A program made the position numbers and the translations under genes. 44,569 nt of DNA from an uncultured Lachnospiraceae bacterium (lineage in GTDB: Bacteria > Bacillota > Clostridia > Lachnospirales > Lachnospiraceae), in assembly GCA_902489925.1 (NCBI GenBank), contig CABUBX010000007.1:1-44569 (forward strand). The letters are read 5' to 3'. Numbering within the stretch: position 1 is the stretch's first letter; every line of letters starts with the position of its first letter. Positions 16,805-24,239 of this stretch are shown here, in pieces. The notes under the pieces are model-generated. The model did not search any database and had not been told where the DNA came from. It was given only the letters and a program-made list of their open reading frames with translations.

Positions 16805-16931
16805 AATCCGCCCATAATACATGCCCACAAACCGATATTCATTGTATCGCCTGTTTGTGGTGCTTCCGGTTTTACCGGCTTATTGTCGCCACTTGGATTT
16901 TCAGGCAGACTCAAATTAAAAAGTCTGCCTG
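16762..16931 (-). pseudogene. Remnant of a sortase-anchored surface protein C-terminus
   Basis: In one minus-strand frame the segment reads LPENPSGDNKPVKPEAPQTGD followed by TMNIGLWACIMGG. This is the Pro/Lys linker, a PxTG-type sorting motif (PQTGD coded at 16860-16846) and the first half of the hydrophobic helix of a cell-wall-anchored protein. After GGL it runs into the terminator (KPPMSLKLFKQQS), so the rest of the helix and the basic tail are missing. Upstream it ends within an inverted repeat with no surface-protein domain and no plausible start. I infer a decayed tail of a lost gene. Confidence 0.6.
16902..16931. repeat. 10-bp perfect inverted repeat
   Basis: CAGGCAGACT (16902-16911), a 10-nt A-rich loop, AGTCTGCCTG (16922-16931). 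It lies 36 nt after the aldo/keto reductase stop codon and could stop its transcript, but no T-run follows on the minus strand. It also marks the outer edge of the sortase-signal remnant. Confidence 0.6.
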
Positions 16932-16967
16932 TTCTCCTATTATTTCTATTCAATTTAAATATAATTT

Positions 16968-17888
16968 TTATGGAAGTAAATGTCCTCCTGCAAGATATAT
17001 TCTGTACCATTCTTCACGGCTCAGCGTAATATCGGCTGCGGCACATATTTCTTCCAATCGTTTTTCATTCATCGTTCCTGCAATCAGCTGCATCTTTGCA
17101 GGGTGGCGTAAAATCCATGCTGCGACAATCGTTGTATTTGTCACATCATATTTTTCTGCAATTTCATCAATCACCTTGTTCAATTCAGGAAACTTGTCAT
17201 TTCCTAAAAATACCCCTTCAAAGAAACCGTACTGAAACGGTGACCATGTCTGAATTGTTATATCATGAAGACGACAATAATCAAGTACACTGCCATCTCT
17301 GTCTACAGCACCCTGTGTTGTCATATTCACTTCCATGCCACTCTCAATCATGGACGAATTTGTAATTGAAAATTGAAGCTGATTCGTTACAAGCGGCTCA
17401 TCAATGTACTTCTGAAGCAATTCAATCTGTGACGGTTTATGGTTTGATACGCCAAAATGATTGACTTTACCACTTGTTTTCAAAATGTTAAAAGCTTGTG
17501 CAACTTCTTCAGGTTCAACCAAAGCATCCGGACGGTGAAGTACAAGGACATCTAAGTATTCTGTATTTAGACGTTTTAAAATATCATCCACACTTGACAA
17601 TATATGTTCTTTTGAAAAATCATACATCTTTCCCGGAACAATTCCGCATTTTGACTGTAAAATAAACTTTTCACGGACTGACGGCTTCATTCCGACAGCT
17701 TTAGCAAAAAGTGTTTCACACAAACCGCCGCCGTAAATATTGGCATGTTCAAAAAAATTAACACCGAGAGATAATGCTTTATCAATAAAGGAAGCTGCAG
17801 TCCTTTCATCAAGACTATCCATTCTCATACATCCGGCAGCAATAACCGGCACCATTAAATTACTTTTACCAAGCTTTATTTCCCTCAT
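16968..17888 (-). CDS. Aldo/keto reductase (YdhF-like)
   Basis: This 306-residue protein is an NAD(P)H-dependent aldo/keto reductase. The barrel landmarks are present: GCMRMD near residue 19, FFEHANIYGGG (45-55) with catalytic Tyr52, Lys80 (LQSKCG), His118 (VLVLHRPDAL), and GVSNHKPSQIELLQ near 153. At the position of the catalytic Asp, five residues before Tyr52, there is Glu47. The start is ATG at 17888 because AGGAGG lies 8 nt upstream; a TTG one codon earlier is less likely. It appears to be a single-gene unit. Substrate unknown. Confidence 0.9.
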   Translation of the reverse strand: MREIKLGKSNLMVPVIAAGCMRMDSLDERTAASFIDKALSLGVNFFEHANIYGGGLCETLFAKAVGMKPSVREKFILQSKCGIVPGKMYDFSKEHILSSVDDILKRLNTEYLDVLVLHRPDALVEPEEVAQAFNILKTSGKVNHFGVSNHKPSQIELLQKYIDEPLVTNQLQFSITNSSMIESGMEVNMTTQGAVDRDGSVLDYCRLHDITIQTWSPFQYGFFEGVFLGNDKFPELNKVIDEIAEKYDVTNTTIVAAWILRHPAKMQLIAGTMNEKRLEEICAAADITLSREEWYRIYLAGGHLLP

Positions 17889-18021
17889 CAAAATTTCCTC
17901 CTAAAATAATCATTTTATGCTTTAAAGCTTTGCCGACAGGTATCATCCAACCCGTATCTGCTGATTAATATGTTATAAAAATATACACAAATATTCAAGA
18001 GAAAAATCCAGTAGTTTTACA

Positions 18022-18050
18022 TTGACACAACCAGTCGCCAATGCTAGTAT
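18022..18050 (+). promoter_or_regulatory. Near-consensus promoter before the coiled-coil fragment
   Basis: TTGACA (18022-18027), 17 nt, TAGTAT (18045-18050) with TG one base upstream of the -10. It is among the best promoters in the window. The expected start is about 18057, right before AAGGAGG (18058-18064). Confidence 0.65.
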
Positions 18051-18258
18051 TTTTATTAAGGAGGTTCTTGATATTCAGCTGACTTTGGAAAATGAAACAA
18101 ACAGAAACATCCGCATCATTGCAGAAGGACACCTTGATTTAAGCCGAAAATTTAACGAAGCCGCTAAAATCAGCGAAGAAGATGAGATGATGAAACTTCG
18201 GGTAACTACCCTTGAAAATGAGGTCAGGAAAATCAAGACACATTTAGAAATTGCTTAA
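18022..18258 (+). pseudogene. Truncated coiled-coil protein fragment
   Basis: The open frame codes for TLENETNRNIRIIAEGHLDLSRKFNEA and ends with a heptad-like LRVTTLENEVRKIK stretch. I recall this as the C-terminal part of longer (about 110-150 residue) coiled-coil proteins of unknown function in Lachnospiraceae. Here the N-terminal half is missing: the only canonical start, a TTG at 18022, lies inside the promoter's -35, upstream of the expected transcript start. AAGGAGG is followed 8 nt later by ATT (18073) in frame, a rare start codon. So it is probably a 5'-truncated remnant, or a short protein using a non-standard start. Confidence 0.55.
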
Positions 18259-18263
18259 CATGT

Positions 18264-18304
18264 AAAAGGCTGCAAAACTCTATCGGTTTCATGCAGCCTT
18301 TTTA
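18264..18304 (+). terminator. Intrinsic terminator after the coiled-coil fragment
   Basis: AAAAGGCTGCA and TGCAGCCTTTTT form an 11-bp stem with a run of T. It starts 6 nt after the stop codon and, having A-rich and T-rich flanks, could also stop the ATP-grasp operon from the other side. Confidence 0.8.
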
Positions 18305-18321
18305 CTGTCTTGTCACAAGCT

Positions 18322-19518
18322 TTATTTTTGTGCAAAAACATAATCATAAAATTCCATCATTGCCTCTTTTGTTTTAAACTTTGCAATATAAGTCTGATTG
18401 CCCATAGCCGGTGCCAAAACATCCGGCATACGTTCTTCCATACATAGGTGCTTTGCATATCGCTTCATAATGTCTTCATGACTGTGAATATAATTGCGGT
18501 GGTCGCGCCGCCCGCCAAACGGACAATAATAGTGTTCTTCGCTTTCTTCTGTTTTTTTATAATTTCTGTCATAAACAATCATATCCGCCCATCGTTTATA
18601 AACATCTGTACTGTTGGCATAATTCAGCATATCAGGAGTAAAGCCGCCGCAGGGCCGCATATTCACCTCAAGTGCCACGATATCCCCGGTTTTTCCAAGC
18701 CCCTCATGGTCGCACAGCAAACGGAAAAATTCAAGATGCACAAAACGGCTCTTAACCCCAAACGCGGCAATCGTGCGTCTGCCGGCATCACGGACATCAT
18801 CTTCAAGCTGCTTTACAATATAATAATAGCTGTCTTCTTCATTATTGACAATATCCATAATTGATGTCATCGTTACATTGCCGGACTCAAAAAGCGGCTC
18901 GCCCTTGCTGTTGATAATTGCATCGTAGGAACATATTCTTCCGTCAATATATTCCTCCATAATATACTGAATCGGCGGAAGCTCAACAAAAAAGTTTTCA
19001 AGCTCATCGTCATTTTTTATCTTATAAGTGTCATTGGCACCAACACCATTGTCCGGTTTTACAATCACAGGATAGCCGACCTGACGGATAAACTCTTTTG
19101 CGTGCCCGATTTCATCAACAAGATGATATCTGGCTGTCGGAATACCTGCCAACTCATAATAATCCTTCATTGCCGATTTATATTTTACCTTGTGCATATC
19201 CTCTGTTTTAAAGCCCGTACTCACATTAAAATCGGTTCTCAGCATCGCATCCCGCTCAAGCCAGTATTCATTATTGCTTTCAATCCAGTCAATGCGTCCA
19301 TGCTTAAACGTCAGAAAAGCAACCCCTCTATACACATCATCATAATTTTCCAGACTGTCAACCCTGTAATACTCACTGAGTGCTCCTTTTAGCGCATCAC
19401 TCAGTTCTTCATAAGGCGCATCTCCAATTCCAAGAACATTGACACCGTTATCCTTTAACTCTTTACAAAATCTCCAATAATTTGTCGGAAAATTCGGTGA
19501 TATAAAAATAAAATTCAT
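18322..19518 (-). CDS. ATP-grasp ligase of unknown substrate
   Basis: This 398-residue protein has a pre-ATP-grasp N-terminus (MNFIFISPNFPTNYW...) and an ATP-grasp domain (about 110-330). Visible are YPVIVKPDNGVGANDTY with Lys154, the adenine-binding strand QYIMEEYIDG (185-193), and the metal-binding LEFFRL (Glu263) and ALEVNMRPCGG (Glu284, Asn286). Such enzymes join a carboxylate, activated as acyl phosphate, to an amine or thiol. It is the last gene of a run with two serine hydrolases (39 and 41 nt gaps). I do not recognise a named pathway; the context suggests making and processing a small amide- or ester-linked metabolite. Confidence 0.85.
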   Translation of the reverse strand: MNFIFISPNFPTNYWRFCKELKDNGVNVLGIGDAPYEELSDALKGALSEYYRVDSLENYDDVYRGVAFLTFKHGRIDWIESNNEYWLERDAMLRTDFNVSTGFKTEDMHKVKYKSAMKDYYELAGIPTARYHLVDEIGHAKEFIRQVGYPVIVKPDNGVGANDTYKIKNDDELENFFVELPPIQYIMEEYIDGRICSYDAIINSKGEPLFESGNVTMTSIMDIVNNEEDSYYYIVKQLEDDVRDAGRRTIAAFGVKSRFVHLEFFRLLCDHEGLGKTGDIVALEVNMRPCGGFTPDMLNYANSTDVYKRWADMIVYDRNYKKTEESEEHYYCPFGGRRDHRNYIHSHEDIMKRYAKHLCMEERMPDVLAPAMGNQTYIAKFKTKEAMMEFYDYVFAQK

Positions 19519-19557
19519 TTTGATACATCTTCTTTCTTAAGAAAAATATAGCTCACA

Positions 19558-20313
19558 TCATGTCACATACGGAAGGAATTTTTTCACCTGCATATACCAC
19601 CAATACCAGTCATGACTCACGTCATACCCCCAATAGTCAAACCATGCATGAATCCCCTTCTGTCTGAAAATGAGTTCAAGCTCTCTTGTGCTTGCCTTAA
19701 GCTCGTCCTCCCACGCGCCCTGACCGACACAAAAAATCATTTTACGTTCATTGTACATACGGATATACGGATGGTCCAACGGCATATTTTTAAGAAAATC
19801 CACCGGGGAATTATCATAAATCAACGGCTCTGTATAAGCGCCAAAACTATCTTCTGCACCGTACAGCCCGCTCAGACAAAGGCAGCCCGAAAACAAATCC
19901 GGACGTCTTAAAAAAAAGTTTGCGGCATGCATCGCGCCCATACTGCAGCCAAAATTCATAATCCCATCTGCATTCTGTCCGCCATTTGCAGCTGAATTGA
20001 TTTTCAAAATTTCCGGTAAAAGCTCATCGGTAACATACCAAAACCACTGTTCATGCCTTTCAATTCTTTGATGGGGATTACCGCTTTTAAATGACCATGT
20101 CTCACCGTCGATTGTATCTACAGTAAAAATCTGTACCTTTCCGGCTTCAATGACCGGCGCCCAGACATCCGTCATTTTAAAATTTTCAAAATCATAAAAG
20201 CGTCCGTTCTGACACGGAAAAAACAGCCATGGCTGCCCGGCATGTCCGTATACCTTAAATTCCATCACTCTGCCAAGGCGTCTGCTATATCTTTTATAAT
20301 ATTCAATCTTCAT
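19558..20313 (-). CDS. Alpha/beta-hydrolase esterase-like protein
   Basis: A 251-residue cytosolic alpha/beta hydrolase. The nucleophile elbow is GCSMG with Ser124, the C-terminal catalytic His is probably His234 (VSHDWYWWYMQ), and an acid is likely in the FCVGQGAWED region. The N-terminal part (GHAGQPWLFFPCQNGRFYDFENFKMTD) is typical of the esterase group found next to ATP-grasp genes. No signal peptide. It starts 41 nt after the upstream hydrolase gene and ends 39 nt before the ATP-grasp gene. It is distinct in sequence from its neighbour, so not a simple duplicate. Confidence 0.82.
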   Translation of the reverse strand: MKIEYYKRYSRRLGRVMEFKVYGHAGQPWLFFPCQNGRFYDFENFKMTDVWAPVIEAGKVQIFTVDTIDGETWSFKSGNPHQRIERHEQWFWYVTDELLPEILKINSAANGGQNADGIMNFGCSMGAMHAANFFLRRPDLFSGCLCLSGLYGAEDSFGAYTEPLIYDNSPVDFLKNMPLDHPYIRMYNERKMIFCVGQGAWEDELKASTRELELIFRQKGIHAWFDYWGYDVSHDWYWWYMQVKKFLPYVT

Positions 20314-20354
20314 CTAAAACTCCCCCTTCCAAATAAAGGCATATGAGCATAGTC

Positions 20355-21113
20355 TTATTCCATTTCAAGACAGCGCATAAAAACAGGTATCTGCCTCTCC
20401 CATGAAGCTTCGCAATGCGTGCCGTTTGGTACAATGCGTGCGCATACCATAACACGGCCATCCAACAACGCATTATATACTTTTTTAAATGCTGCAGCTG
20501 CTGCCTTATGCCCCTCCAACTCCTCACTGCCATAATCCATGTAAACCATCGTGCTGCTGTCCATATGCGATGACTTAATAAAATCCAATACCTTTGACGT
20601 TCCGAAATACAGAGTCGGTGAAAGCGCCGCTGCCTTAGAAAAAACATGATTGTATGCCGATACTGCATATAAAGACATCAGACCGCCCATTGAGCTTCCA
20701 CATATATAAGTATGTTCTCTGTCCGGTATCGTACGAAACATACCATCCACAAGAGGCTTCAGCGTTTCCACGAGCCAGTCCATATATATGCCGCCCAATC
20801 CTTTAAGCATGCCTTCAGGTTTTATTTTAACCTGAAACGGTGAATACTCATGAAGACGCCCATAACCCTCATGGTTGCACTCCACGGCAACAACAATCAG
20901 TTTTGAATGAATAAAATCCAAATATTCTCCCATCCCCCAGCTTTTCCCATAGGTCGCATGCGAATCAAAAAACACATTATGTCCGTCAAACATATATAAG
21001 ACAGGATAGCTTTGTTCCTCTCTATCATAATCCTCAGGAAGCCGTATATAAAGATTTCTTTCAGCGTTTCCCGTAAGCTGAGGAATTTTAATCTTATCAA
21101 CAATAATTTTCAT
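20355..21113 (-). CDS. Alpha/beta-hydrolase, esterase-D/IroE-like
   Basis: This 252-residue protein resembles the putative-esterase (Fes/IroE-like) family. It has YPVLYMFDGHNVFFD near residue 36, the elbow GSSMGG with Ser141, and a C-terminal His233 (NGTHCEASWERQIPVFMRCL). The start is ATG at 21113, with AGGAG 8 nt upstream; an in-frame ATG nine codons earlier lacks a ribosome site. As first gene of the hydrolase-hydrolase-ATP-grasp unit it is preceded by a moderate promoter. No secretion signal is visible, so siderophore or other ester cleavage would occur inside the cell. Confidence 0.85.
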   Translation of the reverse strand: MKIIVDKIKIPQLTGNAERNLYIRLPEDYDREEQSYPVLYMFDGHNVFFDSHATYGKSWGMGEYLDFIHSKLIVVAVECNHEGYGRLHEYSPFQVKIKPEGMLKGLGGIYMDWLVETLKPLVDGMFRTIPDREHTYICGSSMGGLMSLYAVSAYNHVFSKAAALSPTLYFGTSKVLDFIKSSHMDSSTMVYMDYGSEELEGHKAAAAAFKKVYNALLDGRVMVCARIVPNGTHCEASWERQIPVFMRCLEME

Positions 21114-21149
21114 AAATTTTTCTCCTGTACTATTTAGCAACTTGACTTT

Positions 21150-21178
21150 ATCATAGCGTATTTTCTCTGTACTTTCCA
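21150..21178 (-). promoter_or_regulatory. Candidate promoter of the hydrolase/ATP-grasp operon
   Basis: On the minus strand TGGAAA (21178-21173), 17 nt, TATGAT (21155-21150). The expected start is about 30 nt upstream of the ATG at 21113. Confidence 0.5.
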
Positions 21179-21209
21179 GTCCTGAAGCAAAAAAAACATG
21201 ACATTTTTA

Positions 21210-21238
21210 TTGACAAAAAAAGTCTGGTTAGTTATACT
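21210..21238 (+). promoter_or_regulatory. copA promoter
   Basis: TTGACA (21210-21215), 17 nt, TATACT (21233-21238). The expected transcription start is near 21245, at the edge of the CsoR-like operator. Confidence 0.8.
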
Positions 21239-21245
21239 AAACTCA

Positions 21246-21267
21246 TATACCCCACCCAGGGTGTAGT
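21246..21267 (+). promoter_or_regulatory. CsoR-type copper operator
   Basis: The core TACCCC-ACCCAG-GGTGTA (21248-21265) has the GC-rich interrupted palindrome of known CsoR operators (TACC...GGTA type flanks). It begins right at the expected +1 of copA, where a bound tetramer would block initiation. csoR is encoded at the end of the same operon. Confidence 0.7.
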
Positions 21268-21290
21268 AATATGCAAAGTGAGGTGTTATT

Positions 21291-23855
21291 TTGAAAGAAC
21301 ATTTTAATATTTCCGGAATGAGCTGTTCAGCCTGCTCGTCCCATGTTGAAAAAAGCGTTTCCAAGCTTGAGGGTGTAAAGAAAGTCACTGTCAATCTTTT
21401 AGCCAATAGCATGACTGTAGACTACAACGAAGGTGTACTCACATCCGAAAAGATATGTAAAGCTGTGGAAAATGCCGGCTACGGTGCTGTTTTGGCCGAT
21501 GCAAAAACGGCTGTCAGCCAAACAGCTTTAAAAAAACCGGTTTTAGATACCGGTATTAAAAATATGCAGTTTCGTCTGACTGTTTCTCTTATTTTTATGG
21601 CAATCCTTATGTACGTTGCCATGGGAAGCATGGTTGGGCTGCCTCAGCCCCCTTTCCTGACCGGAGAAGAAAATGCTGTTATTTTTGCTTTTACACAATT
21701 TTTGCTCTCACTGCCGGTCATCTATGTCAATCGAAAGTATTTTATCAACGGCTTTAAAATGCTTTTTAAAGGCGCGCCAAACATGGATACACTGATTGCC
21801 GTCGGTTCAGGCGCTTCTCTCATTTACGGTGTTTTTGCCATCTATCAAATGGCATGGGGACACGGACACGGCGATTTAGCGCGCGTCCATCAATACATGC
21901 ATGATTTGTATTTTGAATCTGCCGTCATGATATTAACATTGATTACACTCGGCAAATATATGGAAACACGTTCAAAAGGCAAGACCTCCGAAGCCATCGA
22001 AAAGCTGATGAATCTTGCCCCAAAAACAGCCATCCGTCTAAACGGTGAAATCGAGGAGGAAATTCCCGCTGAAAATGTCCGCGTCGGCGATATCCTTTTG
22101 ATTCGCCCCGGCTCAAGCATCCCTGTAGACGGCACTGTTGTTGACGGTTATTCCTCCGTCAACGAGGCTGCGCTTACAGGCGAAAGTATTCCCGTGGAAA
22201 AATCTGTCGGAAATACGGTGCTTTCAGCTTCCGTCAATGGCAGCGGCGTTTTAAAAATACGTGCCGACAAAGTCGGTGAAGACAGTACACTGTCACAGAT
22301 TATCCGTCTTGTCGAGGAAGCCGGCGCCAGCAAAGCCCCAATCGCCAAACTGGCCGATAAGGTCAGCGGCATCTTTGTTCCGACAGTTATGATAATTGCA
22401 GCTGCCACATTTATTATATGGTATTTTGTTGCAGGACAGACCTTTACTTTTTCATTATCCACAGCCATCGCTGTCCTCGTGATTTCCTGCCCATGTGCAC
22501 TCGGTCTTGCGACACCCGTGGCAATTATGGTCGGCACAGGCAAGGGCGCCGGTTTCGGAATACTTGTTAAGTCCGGCGACGCCCTTGAAACTGCCCATAA
22601 AATTGATACAGTTGTTATGGACAAAACCGGCACGATTACTACAGGCAAGCCTTCCGTCACCGATGTTTTTACAGCGGCAGCGGAAATTTCCGTCTCCGAA
22701 CTTATAAGCACAGCGGCCTCCATCGAAAAATATTCCGAGCATCCGCTGGCCGGCGCCATCACAGATTATGCCGCCGAACAAAATGCTCTTTTTTCAAAAA
22801 TTACCGATTTTCAGGCGCTGCCCGGTCTTGGCATAAAAGGAAAAATGGATTCAATTCCGGTGTTGGCCGGTAATCCGAAATTTTTAAAAAGTGAAGGCAT
22901 CGACATGGGTGTTTTAGAAAAAACCGGCAAACAGCTTGCCTTAGAAGGCAAAACACCGATGTACTTCGCCCGCGGCGGTAAAATGCTCGGAATCATCGCC
23001 GTTGCCGACAAGGTTAAGCCGACAAGCAAAACGGCCATTGATGAATTTCGTCATATGGGTATTGATGTTATCATGCTCACCGGCGATAATAAACTGACTG
23101 CCGAAGCTATCGGACGGCAAGTCGGCGCCGACCAAGTTATTTCTGAAGTGATGCCTCAGGACAAAGAAACTGTCATCCGTAAATTACAGGAGGAAAACAA
23201 AACTGTGGCAATGATTGGTGACGGCATTAACGATGCGCCGGCTCTGACCCGTGCGGATGTAGGCATTGCTATCGGTGCCGGAATGGATGTCGCGATTGAA
23301 GCGGCCGATATCGTTCTTATGAAAAATCAGCTGACAGACGCAGTGACCGCCATTCAGCTTTCACGCGCTGTTATTAGAAATATTAAAGAAAATCTTTTTT
23401 GGGCATTTTTCTACAACAGTATCGGCATTCCTTTAGCCGCCGGTGTATTTTTCACCGCTTTTGCGCTTAAATTAAATCCAATGATTGGTGCCGCCGCCAT
23501 GAGTTTAAGCTCTGTATGCGTTGTCTCCAATGCTTTAAGATTAAAGCTGTTTAAGCCAAAATTTCATTCAGCTGAGGCTGATGCCTGCCAATGCCCTGTC
23601 AGCATTGACAGTTCTAAAAATATTAATAAAGAAAGTGAGTGTTATTTTATGGAAAAAACAATGATTATTGAAGGTATGATGTGCCCGCACTGCAGCGGCA
23701 GAGTTACTCAGGTTTTAAACGACATTGACGGCGTTTCTGCCGTTGTAAGCCTTGAAGAAAAAAGTGCAAAGATTACATTGAGCAAAGAAGTCTCCGATGA
23801 TGTTTTAACAAAAGCTGTCACCGACGCAGGCTACAATGTTGTCTCTTTAAACTGA
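21291..23855 (+). CDS. copA: Copper-exporting P-type ATPase with C-terminal CopZ-like domain
   Basis: An 854-residue P1B-type ATPase pumping Cu(I) out of the cell. The N-terminal metal domain has GMSCSAC (Cys12, Cys15). The core shows TGES, the transmembrane CPC (Cys400, Cys402), DKTGT with phosphorylated Asp444, GDGINDAP, YNSIG and the MSLSSV helix. An extra C-terminal heavy-metal domain follows from Met787 with MMCPHC (Cys798, Cys801), like the chaperone CopZ. The start is TTG with GAGGTG upstream, about 5 nt away. The linker to the last domain looks like an old ribosome-binding region (see findings). csoR follows by 15 nt. Confidence 0.95.
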   Translation: MKEHFNISGMSCSACSSHVEKSVSKLEGVKKVTVNLLANSMTVDYNEGVLTSEKICKAVENAGYGAVLADAKTAVSQTALKKPVLDTGIKNMQFRLTVSLIFMAILMYVAMGSMVGLPQPPFLTGEENAVIFAFTQFLLSLPVIYVNRKYFINGFKMLFKGAPNMDTLIAVGSGASLIYGVFAIYQMAWGHGHGDLARVHQYMHDLYFESAVMILTLITLGKYMETRSKGKTSEAIEKLMNLAPKTAIRLNGEIEEEIPAENVRVGDILLIRPGSSIPVDGTVVDGYSSVNEAALTGESIPVEKSVGNTVLSASVNGSGVLKIRADKVGEDSTLSQIIRLVEEAGASKAPIAKLADKVSGIFVPTVMIIAAATFIIWYFVAGQTFTFSLSTAIAVLVISCPCALGLATPVAIMVGTGKGAGFGILVKSGDALETAHKIDTVVMDKTGTITTGKPSVTDVFTAAAEISVSELISTAASIEKYSEHPLAGAITDYAAEQNALFSKITDFQALPGLGIKGKMDSIPVLAGNPKFLKSEGIDMGVLEKTGKQLALEGKTPMYFARGGKMLGIIAVADKVKPTSKTAIDEFRHMGIDVIMLTGDNKLTAEAIGRQVGADQVISEVMPQDKETVIRKLQEENKTVAMIGDGINDAPALTRADVGIAIGAGMDVAIEAADIVLMKNQLTDAVTAIQLSRAVIRNIKENLFWAFFYNSIGIPLAAGVFFTAFALKLNPMIGAAAMSLSSVCVVSNALRLKLFKPKFHSAEADACQCPVSIDSSKNINKESECYFMEKTMIIEGMMCPHCSGRVTQVLNDIDGVSAVVSLEEKSAKITLSKEVSDDVLTKAVTDAGYNVVSLN
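23649..23855 (+). other. CopZ-like domain with possible internal translation start
   Basis: The ATG at 23649 (codon 787 of copA, same frame) begins a complete 68-residue copper-chaperone domain (MEKTMIIEGMMCPHC...). The bases before it (AAAGTGAGTGTTATTTTATG) nearly repeat those before the copA TTG start (AAAGTGAGGTGTTATTTTG). It could be made both as a fused domain and as free CopZ. Confidence 0.45.
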
Positions 23856-23870
23856 CAGGGAGGAATACTT

Positions 23871-24134
23871 TTGAAAGCAGACAAAACAAAAGTGACCCGC
23901 CTTTTAAAGACAGCCCGCGGCCAGCTGGACGGTATTCTTAACATGGTCGAAAATGACCGATACTGTATTGATATATCTAATCAGATAATGGCAGCTCAGG
24001 CAATTCTTACAAAGGTCAATAAAGAAATACTTCACGCCCATATGGAACACTGTGTTAAGCAGTCAATGGACGGTACCGAATCCGATAAAAAAATTGAAGA
24101 AATATTGACGATTATGGATAAAATGATGAAGTAG
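23871..24134 (+). CDS. csoR: CsoR copper-sensing repressor
   Basis: An 87-residue CsoR/RcnR-family four-helix repressor. The Cu(I)-binding set is Cys32, His57 and Cys61, with the 25- and 4-residue spacing of CsoR (Cys-His-Cys). VTRLLKTARGQLDGILNMV is the family's N-terminal helix. TTG start with GGGAGG about 6 nt upstream. Last gene of the copA operon, giving feedback through the operator at 21246-21267. Confidence 0.95.
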   Translation: MKADKTKVTRLLKTARGQLDGILNMVENDRYCIDISNQIMAAQAILTKVNKEILHAHMEHCVKQSMDGTESDKKIEEILTIMDKMMK

Positions 24135-24146
24135 AAATGCAACAGG

Positions 24147-24206
24147 GGGGGCAAATAAAAGGTTCTTTGCGGCTAGAAATGCCGCTTGAACCTTTTATTT
24201 GCCCCC
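24147..24206. terminator. Large perfect hairpin between convergent genes
   Basis: GGGGGCAAATAAAAGGTTC (24147-24165) pairs exactly with GAACCTTTTATTTGCCCCC (24188-24206). The 22-nt loop contains its own GCGGC/GCCGC stem. It sits between csoR and the HAD gene, so a bidirectional terminator is likely, although no long T-run follows on either side. Confidence 0.6.
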
Positions 24207-24239
24207 ACTCTTATGGATAAAATGCCCCCTGCTGGTTGA

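Noticed and set aside
16902..16931. Terminal inverted repeat of an insertion sequence
   Set aside because: The two arms are only 10 nt apart, no transposase or target duplication is present, and a hairpin explains it.
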